DNA of 64,000 bases from JAJAZB01 sp964244295 (GTDB lineage Bacteria; Bacteroidota; Bacteroidia; Cytophagales; Spirosomataceae), in NCBI GenBank assembly GCA_964244295.1, contig CAXTIG010000039.1, forward strand, positions 1-64,000. The letters run 5' to 3'. Numbering within the stretch: position 1 is the stretch's first letter; the number at the start of each line of letters is the position of its first letter. Shown in pieces: positions 16,610 through 24,184 of this stretch. Under the pieces are notes generated by a model. The model ran no database searches. It had not been told where the DNA came from and worked only from the letters and a program-made list of their open reading frames with translations. The position numbers were made by a program, and so were the translations under genes.

Positions 16610-17485
16610 ATGGCCACCCTCCTCGATTTCGTCGGCAATACCCCGCTCGTTGAACTCAAAAAACTGAGTCTAAAACCCAGCGTGCGGATTTTTGGGAAAC
16701 TCGAAGGCCACAACCCCGGCGGCAGCGTGAAAGACCGCGCCGCGCACAGCATGATCAAAGGTGCGCTCGACCGGGGCGAAATCAAGGCCGGGAGTCGGCT
16801 CATCGAAGCCACCAGCGGCAACACGGGCATTGCGCTGGCGATGATTGCCCGGTTGTTCGACCTGGAAATTGAACTCGTCATGCCCGAAAATTCGACCCGC
16901 GAACGGGTGCTGACGATGGCAGCCTTCGGGGCCACCGTCACGCTGCTCGACGGCATCGAAACCTGCCGCGATTACGCCGAAGAAAAGGCAGCAACGGGCG
17001 AGGCATTTTTGCTCAATCAATTCGCCAACCCCGACAATTACCTGGCCCACTACCGCACGACCGGTCCCGAAATCTGGCGCGACACGGAGCGCAAAATCAC
17101 CCATTTCGTCAGTTCAATGGGCACGACGGGCACGATTATGGGCACCTCCCGTTTTTTGAAAGAACAAAATCCAGCCATTCAGATTATCGGTTGCCAGCCC
17201 ACCGAAGGCTCCTCGATTCCGGGCATCCGGCGCTGGCCGGTGGAGTATTTACCCAAAATCTACGATCCCAGCCGGGTGGATCGCATCCTCGACGTATCGC
17301 AGGACGAAGCTACGGAAATGACCCGTAAACTGGCCCGCGTGGAGGGGGTGTTTGGCGGCATGAGCAGCGGCGGGGCCGTGAGCGCGGCCATCCGCGTGGC
17401 CGACGAGTTGGACGAGGGCCTGCTCGTCTGCATCATCTGCGACCGGGGCGACCGGTACTTGTCGAGTGAGTTGTTTGGAAAGTGA
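16610..17485 (+). CDS. cysM: Cysteine synthase (CysM/CysK type)
   Basis: The 291-residue product shows GNTPLVEL, the PLP lysine K41 in GGSVKDRAA, the substrate-binding TSGNTG at 68-73, GTTGTIMG for phosphate binding and SSGGAVSA near the C-terminus. The segment SIPGIRRWPVEYLPKIYD is characteristic of the CysM subgroup. It should join O-acetylserine or O-phosphoserine with sulfide or thiosulfate to make cysteine. The gene stands alone between terminators and is convergent with crtB. Confidence 0.92.
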   Translation: MATLLDFVGNTPLVELKKLSLKPSVRIFGKLEGHNPGGSVKDRAAHSMIKGALDRGEIKAGSRLIEATSGNTGIALAMIARLFDLEIELVMPENSTRERVLTMAAFGATVTLLDGIETCRDYAEEKAATGEAFLLNQFANPDNYLAHYRTTGPEIWRDTERKITHFVSSMGTTGTIMGTSRFLKEQNPAIQIIGCQPTEGSSIPGIRRWPVEYLPKIYDPSRVDRILDVSQDEATEMTRKLARVEGVFGGMSSGGAVSAAIRVADELDEGLLVCIICDRGDRYLSSELFGK

Positions 17486-17488
17486 GTG

Positions 17489-17527
17489 GTTTTTGGTTCT
17501 TCTGAATTTTAACCGTAAACCAAAAAC
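17489..17527. terminator. Hairpin between convergent cysM and crtB
   Basis: GTTTTTGGTT (17489-17498) pairs with AACCAAAAAC (17518-17527). The only 44 bases between the two stop codons consist mostly of this AT-rich hairpin, which could serve both genes. Confidence 0.5.
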
Positions 17528-17529
17528 GG

Positions 17530-18363
17530 TCAGATCGCCCCCACCCGGTGCAGCACGTAAATCCGAGCGAGTAAGCTAAGCTTTTGAAAATCAGGCACCC
17601 GAATCCGGGCTTGGCGGATGCGCGACGGGGGCAAGGCTTTGATTTTGTCGAACAGCCGGAGGTAGTACCGGTAGGCCAAGTACACGCCCATCCGGGCGGA
17701 ACGGGGCAGTTGGCGGATGCCGCGCAGGGCCTCGTCGAAATCCTGCTGGATGTCGGCTTCGATGCGTTGCTTGTCGGCGGCGGTAAAGGCGTTGAAGTTG
17801 ACGCCGGGGAAATACGTTCGACCCCGCTCGTCGTAGTCGGCCTTCAGGTCGCGAAGGAAGTTTACTTTCTGAAACGCCGCCCCCAGTTTGCGGGCGTCGG
17901 CCCGGAGGCGGTCGTAGAGTACGCCGTCACCGTCGCAAAATACCCGCAGGCACATCAGCCCCACCACTTCCGCCGAGCCGTAAATGTATTCCTGGTAGCC
18001 TGCTTCGGCGTAGTCCGTTTCGGTCAAATCCAGTTCCATGCTGTGCAAAAACGCCTCGATCAGGTCGTGGTCGATGCCGTAGCGGTTCACGACGAGTTGA
18101 AACGAATGCAGCACCGGATTGAGGCTGATTTTTTCCTCGATGGCCCGGTAGGTATCGGCGCGGAAATCGCTCAACAAGCGCACTTTGTCGAAGCCGTGGA
18201 AGGTATCCACAATTTCGTCGGCGTAGCGCACGAAGCCGTAAATGGCGTACACCGGCAGGCGAAAATGGGGCGCGAGCGTTTTAATGCCCAACGTAAACGA
18301 GGTGCTGTATTCCTGGGTAATCAGTCGGCTACAGCCGAAGCTGGTGCGGTCGTAGAGGTTCAT
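17530..18363 (-). CDS. crtB: Phytoene synthase
   Basis: From ATG at 18363 (MNLYDRTSFGCSRLITQEYS) the product has 277 residues, typical for bacterial CrtB. Both Asp-rich motifs are present: YADEIVDTF near residue 50 and NFLRDLKADYDERGRTYFP near residues 165-183. It condenses two geranylgeranyl diphosphates to phytoene. The longer open frame runs through the palindrome at 18375-18437 and is rejected as a start. It lies 76 bases downstream of crtI in the same direction, so both are likely one operon. Confidence 0.93.
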   Translation of the reverse strand: MNLYDRTSFGCSRLITQEYSTSFTLGIKTLAPHFRLPVYAIYGFVRYADEIVDTFHGFDKVRLLSDFRADTYRAIEEKISLNPVLHSFQLVVNRYGIDHDLIEAFLHSMELDLTETDYAEAGYQEYIYGSAEVVGLMCLRVFCDGDGVLYDRLRADARKLGAAFQKVNFLRDLKADYDERGRTYFPGVNFNAFTAADKQRIEADIQQDFDEALRGIRQLPRSARMGVYLAYRYYLRLFDKIKALPPSRIRQARIRVPDFQKLSLLARIYVLHRVGAI

Positions 18364-18374
18364 GTGTTGAGATG

Positions 18375-18437
18375 CAGGAGGCAAGAGACAGGAAACAAGA
18401 CAAATGCAAAATCTTGTTTCCTGTCTCTTGCCTCCTG
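18375..18437. repeat. Perfect 26-bp inverted repeat between crtI and crtB
   Basis: Arms 18375-18400 and 18412-18437 are exactly complementary around an 11-base loop (core word GCAAGAGACAGGAAACAAGA). It fills the gap between crtI stop and crtB start, so its RNA form would lie within the operon transcript and may affect crtB expression. Confidence 0.9.
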
Positions 18438-18439
18438 TT

Positions 18440-19918
18440 TCATTTTCCAATTTCTTTTTCCACTTCCCCCGCCACAACCAGCCCTGAAATGAGCGAGGGT
18501 GGGACGCCGGGGCCGGGAACGGTCAGTTGGCCGGTGTAGTACAAATTACGGACGTGGCGGTTTTTGAGCGAGGGTTTCAGCAGCGCCGTTTGCCGGAGCG
18601 TATTGGCCAGGCCGTAGGCGTTGCCCTTGTAGGCGTGGTAATCGGCACTGAATTCCCGGTGGGCATAACTGCGTTTCACCGTCACGTGTGAACGAATATC
18701 GTGACCCACGTAGCGCTCCAACCGATCCATGAGCAGGTGGTAGTATTTTTCACGAATGCCTTCGGTTTCCTCCAATCCCGGCGCGACCGGAATTAGTAGG
18801 AACAGGTTTTCACAGCCTTCGGGGGCCACCGAGGGGTCGGTTTTCGAGGGGGCCGAGACGTAGAACAGCGGGCGTTCGGGCCAGGCCGGGCTGGTGTAAA
18901 TTTCGTGGGCGTGGCGGCGGAAATCTTCGTCGAAAAACAAATTGTGATGGAGTAGTTTGTCCACCCGCCGGTTGATGCCGAGGTAAAACAGCAAGGATGA
19001 CGGAGCCAGCGTGCGTTGGTCCCAGTAGTCCTCCGAATAATTGCGGTACGGGGGTTCGAGCAGGGCATCGTCTACATGGTGGTAATCGGCCCCGGCCACC
19101 ACGGCATCGGCCTCGTAGCTTCCCTTTGTGGTGCGCACGCGCCGGGCGGTACCTGCCTCCACCTCAATGCGCTCCACGGGTTCGCCGAAGCGAAAGGTAA
19201 CGCCTTTTTCTTCGGCCAATGTCACCATGCCCTTCACGATTTCGTGCATTCCGCCCATCGGGTACCAGGTGCCCATCGTGATTTCGGCGTAGTTCATCAG
19301 GCTGTACATCGCCGGGGTATTTTCCGGCACCGCCCCCAGAAACAGGATGGGAAATTCCAGCAGTTTCAGGATTTTTTCTTCCTTGAAATACTTTCTGACG
19401 TGGCTGTAAAACGATTGCAACACGTCGAGGCGCGCCACGTCGGCGAGGAGTTTCAGGCTCAAAAATTCAGTAATCCGGCGACTGGGTTTCCACACAAAAT
19501 CGCCGATACCGACCTTGTATTTGTACGCGGCCTGATCGAGAAATTCGCGAAAGCGCGGGGCGCTGCCTGGTTCGAGTTGCTCAAAAAGCGCGGTGAGATT
19601 TTCAATACCCACCGGGAGGTTGATGACTTCCTCGGGCCCGAAAATCACGGCGTAGGACGGATCGAGGCGCAGGAGGCGGTAGTAATCGGAGGGTTTACGT
19701 CCGAAGCGAGCGAAGTAAGTTTCGAACACGTCGGGCATCCAATACCAGCTCGGCCCCATGTCGAAGCGAAATCCGTTTTCGTTAAACACCCTTGCCCGCC
19801 CGCCAGGGGTTTCGTTCTTTTCCAGCACCGTTACCTGGTAGCCCCGGTCGGCCAGCGCGGTGGCGGCAGCCAGCCCGGCAAACCCGGCCCCGATGACAAT
19901 CACTCGTTTTGCAATCAT
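18440..19918 (-). CDS. crtI: Phytoene desaturase
   Basis: The 492-residue product starts MIAKRVIVIGAGFAGLAAAT, the FAD dinucleotide-binding fold with GxGxxG, followed by VLEKNETPGGRA. The C-terminal FAD motif appears as NLYYTGQLTVPGPGVPPSLISG, as in CrtI-type desaturases. The ATG at 19918 is right at the fold start; 42 upstream codons in frame look non-coding. With crtB it makes a desaturated C40 backbone such as lycopene. Later carotenoid genes are not in this window. Confidence 0.93.
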   Translation of the reverse strand: MIAKRVIVIGAGFAGLAAATALADRGYQVTVLEKNETPGGRARVFNENGFRFDMGPSWYWMPDVFETYFARFGRKPSDYYRLLRLDPSYAVIFGPEEVINLPVGIENLTALFEQLEPGSAPRFREFLDQAAYKYKVGIGDFVWKPSRRITEFLSLKLLADVARLDVLQSFYSHVRKYFKEEKILKLLEFPILFLGAVPENTPAMYSLMNYAEITMGTWYPMGGMHEIVKGMVTLAEEKGVTFRFGEPVERIEVEAGTARRVRTTKGSYEADAVVAGADYHHVDDALLEPPYRNYSEDYWDQRTLAPSSLLFYLGINRRVDKLLHHNLFFDEDFRRHAHEIYTSPAWPERPLFYVSAPSKTDPSVAPEGCENLFLLIPVAPGLEETEGIREKYYHLLMDRLERYVGHDIRSHVTVKRSYAHREFSADYHAYKGNAYGLANTLRQTALLKPSLKNRHVRNLYYTGQLTVPGPGVPPSLISGLVVAGEVEKEIGK

Positions 19919-20089
19919 GAATAAAAATAGCGCACTCGCTCTTCCACTCCACCGCAAGTTGGGCGATTCGGGGGGAAGCTGCAAGCCGGATGCGGGTGAT
20001 TTTGAGAACTCCGTAAAAACAAAAAAGTTGGAGGAGACCCCCAACCCTTTGCAACCTTCTTCTGTTAACCAAAAAACGTGCTATCGTGG

Positions 20090-20160
20090 GTGAGAAGCGT
20101 TCGGTGAGAAGTGAGATGGTTCGAATGGCTACTTCTCACGGCTCACCGAACGCTTCTCAC
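20090..20160. repeat. Inverted repeat GTGAGAAGCGTTCGGTGAG
   Basis: A perfect 19-bp stem (20090-20108 with 20142-20160) carries inner words AGTGAGA / ACTTCTCAC that repeat the arm motif. It ends 5 bases before the sigma factor stop and lies upstream of crtI. Confidence 0.85.
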
Positions 20161-20165
20161 AAAGT

Positions 20166-20678
20166 TCAATTCCAGTGCGCGTACATATGAAGTTTCCCCT
20201 TCAATTCTTTTCGGGCAATGTGAATCCGGTTTTTCACCGTTCCGATGGGAATATTGAGTTTCTGCGCAATCTCGTGGTACTTAAAGCCCCGGAAGTGCAT
20301 CATAAACGGCGTTTTGTAAGCCTCTTCCAGGGCATTGACGGCCCGATTGATGTCGTCCAGCGTAAACGTGGAATAGGCACTGTTGCTGGTGCTGCTTTCC
20401 ACCGAGTTGATGTAATGTAGGTTTTCCGAGGTATCGATGAAGGTGTTCTTCCGCACCATCCGCTGGTAGTTGGTGATGAACGTATTCTTCATGATCGTGT
20501 AAAGCCATGCCTTCAGGTTGGTGCCGTCGGCGTACTTTTCGCGGTTGGTAAAGGCCTTCATCAAGGTGTCTTGCAAAAGGTCATTGGCATCTTCTGCGTC
20601 TTTCGTCAGACGCAGGGCAAAGGGCCGAAGTGACTTGGATACCTTGCCAATGGTTGAAGTGAATTCCAGCACCGTCAT
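20166..20678 (-). CDS. ECF-type RNA polymerase sigma factor
   Basis: The 170-residue product has region 2 (RLTKDAEDANDLLQDTLMKA, then NLKAWLYTIMKNTFIT) and region 4 (ALEEAYKTPFMMHFRGFKYH, IAQKLNIPIGTVKNRIHIAR), the two domains of ECF sigma factors. No anti-sigma gene is adjacent. It is transcribed toward crtI-crtB, about 250 bases upstream, an arrangement common in this group where carotenoid genes may be turned on by light or oxidative stress. That link is inference. Confidence 0.9.
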   Translation of the reverse strand: MTVLEFTSTIGKVSKSLRPFALRLTKDAEDANDLLQDTLMKAFTNREKYADGTNLKAWLYTIMKNTFITNYQRMVRKNTFIDTSENLHYINSVESSTSNSAYSTFTLDDINRAVNALEEAYKTPFMMHFRGFKYHEIAQKLNIPIGTVKNRIHIARKELKGKLHMYAHWN

Positions 20679-21025
20679 GGAAATAAGGTTTTTAGTTTGT
20701 TTAAGTCAAAGTAAAATACGGTTAAACAAAATTCCAAAGGAGGATACTAAAATTTCTATAAAAAAGTGTGACTTTGTTAAACAAAGCTGCTAAAACACTC
20801 CAACAAAACTAGCACTAAGGCGTTGGCAAACCAGCCAAAACTACCCCGTTTCGATTTGAAAAGCCTTTTTGGATACCCTGGTTGCCTGGTACTTAAATAA
20901 AACTACTCAGTAGCCCAACTGTCCTACCCATGAGGTTCCAATTCTACAAAATGGGGAATAAGAAATCAAGTGCAACGCGATTGCATGAATAGGCCTATCT
21001 TTGTGGCCCGATTTATGACCCGACT
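20679..21025. other. Divergent promoter region of sigma factor and TonB receptor
   Basis: The region is AT-rich near the sigma gene. CAAAACTA at 20804-20811 reads TAGTTTTG on the minus strand, a perfect TAnnTTTG box for the sigma factor about 125 bases before its start. TATCTTTG at 20996-21003 is a perfect box for the receptor, 22 bases before its ATG. No other structure was seen. Confidence 0.45.
20996..21003 (+). promoter_or_regulatory. Candidate -7 box TATCTTTG of the TonB receptor
   Basis: An exact match to TAnnTTTG lies 22 bases before the ATG at 21026. A good -33 element is not obvious; TTGC occurs 12 bases upstream, which is too near. Confidence 0.4.
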
Positions 21026-23365
21026 ATGCGATGGCATTCTTGGTGGTGGTTGCTGGTTAGTGTAACCGCTCCCACCCTGACAAAAGCACAAACTCAGGAA
21101 TGTACCTGCACCATTCAGGGGCGCATTACCGAACGCACCAACAAGCAGGCAGTCGTTGGGGCGTTAATTTACTTGAAAGGAACCAATCAGGCGGCATTGA
21201 GCGATAGTTTAGGAACTTACGTTCTAAAAAATCTCTGCCAAGGGCGCTATACGCTGGTTTGCCAGCTCATCGGCTACGCCCCCACCCAAGTGCCCATTAC
21301 CCTCAATCATGACGACGCTTTTCGGCAAAACCTGGCGCTTCTCGAAGAAGACGTACACCTCCAGGACGTGGTGGTTACTGCCCGCCGCAACATACCGAGT
21401 ACCCAGGCCCGTAGCGAACTGAGCGGTGCTGACCTTGACCGCAGTAGGGGGCAATCGCTCGGCGAAGTCCTCAAAGCCGTGACCGGCGTCACGACGCTGC
21501 AAACCGGCAGCAACATTTCCAAGCCTGTCATCCACGGCCTGCACTCCAACCGGGTACTGATTCTCAACAACGGCATCCGGCAGGAAGGCCAGCAGTGGGG
21601 AGCCGAACACGCGCCGGAAATCGACCCCTTCGTGGCCAAAAAAATTTCGGTGCTAAAAGGCGCGGCGGGTGTCCGCTACGGGGCCGATGCCGTGGGCGGC
21701 GTGGTGCTGGTCGAACCCGACCCGCTGCCCGACACGAGCGGGGTTTCGGGGGAAATCAACTTAGTCGGTTTTTCCAACGGGCGACAAGGCGTGGCTTCCG
21801 GATTGGTGCAGGGGGGAGTTGGTGGGTGGCAGGGCTTCGGCTGGCGGGCGCAGGGCACGGCCAAACGCGGCGGCGACGTGAGCGCCGCCGATTACCGGCT
21901 GGTCAACACGGGCATCCGCGAACTCAACTTTTCGCTGGCGGCGGGCTACCGCGCCCGGCGGGCGGGAGCCGAGGTGTTTTTCAGTCAATTCAATACCCAA
22001 CTCGGTATTTTCAGCGGCTCGCACATTGGCAGCACCACCGACCTCCGAACGGCGCTCGACTCTCCGCGCCCCCGGCCTGAGTACACGCCCGATGCCTTCA
22101 GCTACCGCCTCGACCGGCCTTACCAGGATGTGCGGCATACCCTGTTGAAAACCCACGCCTATTGGCGACCCACCCCCGGCGGCACCTTCACGCTGACGCT
22201 CGCCCGGCAGTTCAATTACCGCGCCGAGTACGACATCACCCGCCAAAGCACCGCCGCCCAGCAACGCTTTCGGCTCAACACCTACACCGGCGAACTGCTC
22301 TGGGAACATCCCAGGGTTTGGAAACAGCTTTCGGGCAGCGTGGGATTGACGGGGCTTTGGCAGGAAAATCTGTCGTCGGGGTTGGAACTGGCCCTGCCGC
22401 TTTCCCGCACCGTGCTAATTCCCAATTTCCGGCAATCGACGGGTGGGGTGTTCGTCATCGAGCGCCTGGTGTTGCCCCGCTGGGAACTGGAAGCCGGGCT
22501 GCGCCTCGACGGGCGGCAGTTGCACACGTTTCAGAAACGCTTCGCCGCCGCCGTGAGCAGCGAGGTGAGCGAAACCACCCGGTTTAACCACAACCTGTCG
22601 GGTACAATCGGAGCGATTTTCACGATGAAGGAAGGATTGACGGCCCGCTTCAACGCCGGGTCGGCCTGGCGACCGCCCACCGTGAGCGAGTTGTACTCGG
22701 AGGGCGTTCACCACGGCGCGGCGGCTTACGAAGAAGGCGATGCGAGCCTCGGTCCCGAAACCGCTTACAACACTTCGCTGACGCTGAATTACGCCAACAA
22801 ACGCGTGGCAGCGGAACTGAATTTGTTTACGAACTACATCCAGAATTTCATTTACCTCCAGCCCCAGGATTCAGCGCGGCTCACCGTGCGCGGGGCCTTT
22901 CCGTTCTTCAAATACACCCAGGTGGACGCCACGTTCCGGGGCTTCGACGCTTCGGTGTCGGCGCTGCTCACCGAGCGCCTCACGCTCACGAGCAAGTATG
23001 CCTTCCTCCGCGTCCGCGACGTGCGCAACGACCGGTTTCTGGTCAGCATTCCCGCCAATCGTTGGGAAAATGCCCTCCGGTACGCGTTTCCAAAACGCAG
23101 CGCGTATATCGGGCTGGGTTCACTTTTCGTAGCCCGGCAAACCCGCGTTGAACCCGGTAGCGACTTCGCCCTGCCTCCGCCCGCCTACTGGCTTTGGAAC
23201 GCCGAAGCCGGGCTGACGCTACGCAGCGCCGGACATCCCCTCGACCTGAGCCTGAACGTCAGCAACCTGTTTAACGCCAGCTACCGTGAGTACCTGAATC
23301 GCTTCCGGTATTTTGCCGATGACCTGGGGCGGAACGTGGTCTTGCGGACGAAGTGGGCGTTTTAA
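21026..23365 (+). CDS. TonB-dependent receptor, probably for metal ions or metal complexes
   Basis: The 779-residue protein has a signal peptide (to about residue 21, TKAQ), a CarboxypepD_reg-like domain (IQGRITERTNKQAVVGALIY), and a plug with VIHGLHSNRVLILNNGIRQE followed by QQWGAEHAPEIDPF and the GAAGVRYGADAVGGVV segment. That HGLxSNRVLxLNNGxxQEGQQWG type plug is shared with ZnuD-like receptors. The barrel ends in a strand finishing with Phe (RTKWAF). It precedes a DUF6660 gene and the CusA-TolC efflux block in the same direction, which supports a metal role. Confidence 0.87.
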   Translation: MRWHSWWWLLVSVTAPTLTKAQTQECTCTIQGRITERTNKQAVVGALIYLKGTNQAALSDSLGTYVLKNLCQGRYTLVCQLIGYAPTQVPITLNHDDAFRQNLALLEEDVHLQDVVVTARRNIPSTQARSELSGADLDRSRGQSLGEVLKAVTGVTTLQTGSNISKPVIHGLHSNRVLILNNGIRQEGQQWGAEHAPEIDPFVAKKISVLKGAAGVRYGADAVGGVVLVEPDPLPDTSGVSGEINLVGFSNGRQGVASGLVQGGVGGWQGFGWRAQGTAKRGGDVSAADYRLVNTGIRELNFSLAAGYRARRAGAEVFFSQFNTQLGIFSGSHIGSTTDLRTALDSPRPRPEYTPDAFSYRLDRPYQDVRHTLLKTHAYWRPTPGGTFTLTLARQFNYRAEYDITRQSTAAQQRFRLNTYTGELLWEHPRVWKQLSGSVGLTGLWQENLSSGLELALPLSRTVLIPNFRQSTGGVFVIERLVLPRWELEAGLRLDGRQLHTFQKRFAAAVSSEVSETTRFNHNLSGTIGAIFTMKEGLTARFNAGSAWRPPTVSELYSEGVHHGAAAYEEGDASLGPETAYNTSLTLNYANKRVAAELNLFTNYIQNFIYLQPQDSARLTVRGAFPFFKYTQVDATFRGFDASVSALLTERLTLTSKYAFLRVRDVRNDRFLVSIPANRWENALRYAFPKRSAYIGLGSLFVARQTRVEPGSDFALPPPAYWLWNAEAGLTLRSAGHPLDLSLNVSNLFNASYREYLNRFRYFADDLGRNVVLRTKWAF

Positions 23366-23373
23366 GCAGTTGG

Positions 23374-23484
23374 CACTTAGTAAACGGGTAAATTGGCACT
23401 TGGTATCTCAAAATAAAGTATTGATAATCAAAAAATTATTCAATTACCACTTTGCTCAATTACCTCTGCACAGGTACTTAAGTG
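23374..23484. repeat. Degenerate inverted repeat after the TonB receptor
   Basis: CACTTAGTA...GGTAAATTGGCACTTGGTA pairs imperfectly with the reverse complement of the right half, ending CACTTAAGTA. The word TTGGCACTT occurs twice in the left half. It looks like a decayed member of the long palindromes of this window. Confidence 0.45.
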
Positions 23485-23548
23485 AGAATGGCCGTACCCG
23501 GCTCAGGTGATTTATTTTTTTGACTCCCTGTTGCACGGTTCGCCTTTC

Positions 23549-23556
23549 TACCTTTG
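23549..23556 (+). promoter_or_regulatory. Candidate -7 box TACCTTTG before the DUF6660 gene
   Basis: TACCTTTG ends 4 bases before the ATG at 23561, exactly as at 13696-13703. TTG at 23531 is 15 bases upstream, a little short for a -33 element. Confidence 0.4.
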
Positions 23557-23560
23557 AACC

Positions 23561-23923
23561 ATGAAGTTCCTCAGCGTTGTGTGGGCTTGCTACGTGCTGG
23601 TGTTGTCGTGCTTCCCCTGCACGCACGACCACGAGGCCGCGCCGCACCCAAACGCCGTTGCTTCCCTTCGGGTAGACGCCGATGAACCAGTGACAACCTC
23701 CCGCGAATCCCAGGCACCCGACCACGAGGAAGACCACGCCTGCTCGCCGTTCTGCACGGGCGCCTGCTGCGTCGCCTCAGTCACGGCTCCGGCCTCCGTT
23801 CGTTGGTTGCCACCCTCCGTGCTGAACATCGTGCCCGCGACTCGCCGTTCTTTTTCGTATGCTTCTCCCCGGCTGACGACTCCCATCGTCAGCATTTGGC
23901 AACCGCCCAAATTGTCCGTCTGA
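23561..23923 (+). CDS. DUF6660-type small Cys/His-rich secreted protein
   Basis: The 120-residue protein begins MKFLSVVWACYVLVLSCFPC, a hydrophobic leader with two cysteines, then HDHEAAPH, later DHEEDHACSPFCTGACC. The HDH cluster and CSPFCxxxCC motif fit the small DUF6660 family that accompanies RND metal efflux genes in Bacteroidetes. The role is unknown; metal binding in the periplasm is likely from the residues. It lies between the TonB receptor and the CusA-TolC fusion on the same strand. Confidence 0.75.
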   Translation: MKFLSVVWACYVLVLSCFPCTHDHEAAPHPNAVASLRVDADEPVTTSRESQAPDHEEDHACSPFCTGACCVASVTAPASVRWLPPSVLNIVPATRRSFSYASPRLTTPIVSIWQPPKLSV

Positions 23924-24184
23924 ACCAGCCTTTTCAGAGGCTGGAATGACCCCGTCGTGTGGTTTTCCGTACCAATGCGATGGGATTAACTCGTCTTTTT
24001 TCCTGACGCGTTCAGACGCTATTCATGCGGGAACCTCCACTTCGGGTTTTCACTCGAAATCAATTCTCGCTATTCCGACCGGTGGGCACTGCATTGCTTG
24101 CTTTACTGGTATTCCTGTGCGCCTGCCACCCGCTCAAATCCCGCCTAAAGCGGGCTGCTTAACGACTGAATTGAACAAAAAATT

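Noticed and set aside
18364..18477. N-terminal extension of crtB
   Set aside because: It is formed by the perfect palindrome 18375-18437; CrtB proteins begin at MNLYDRTSF.
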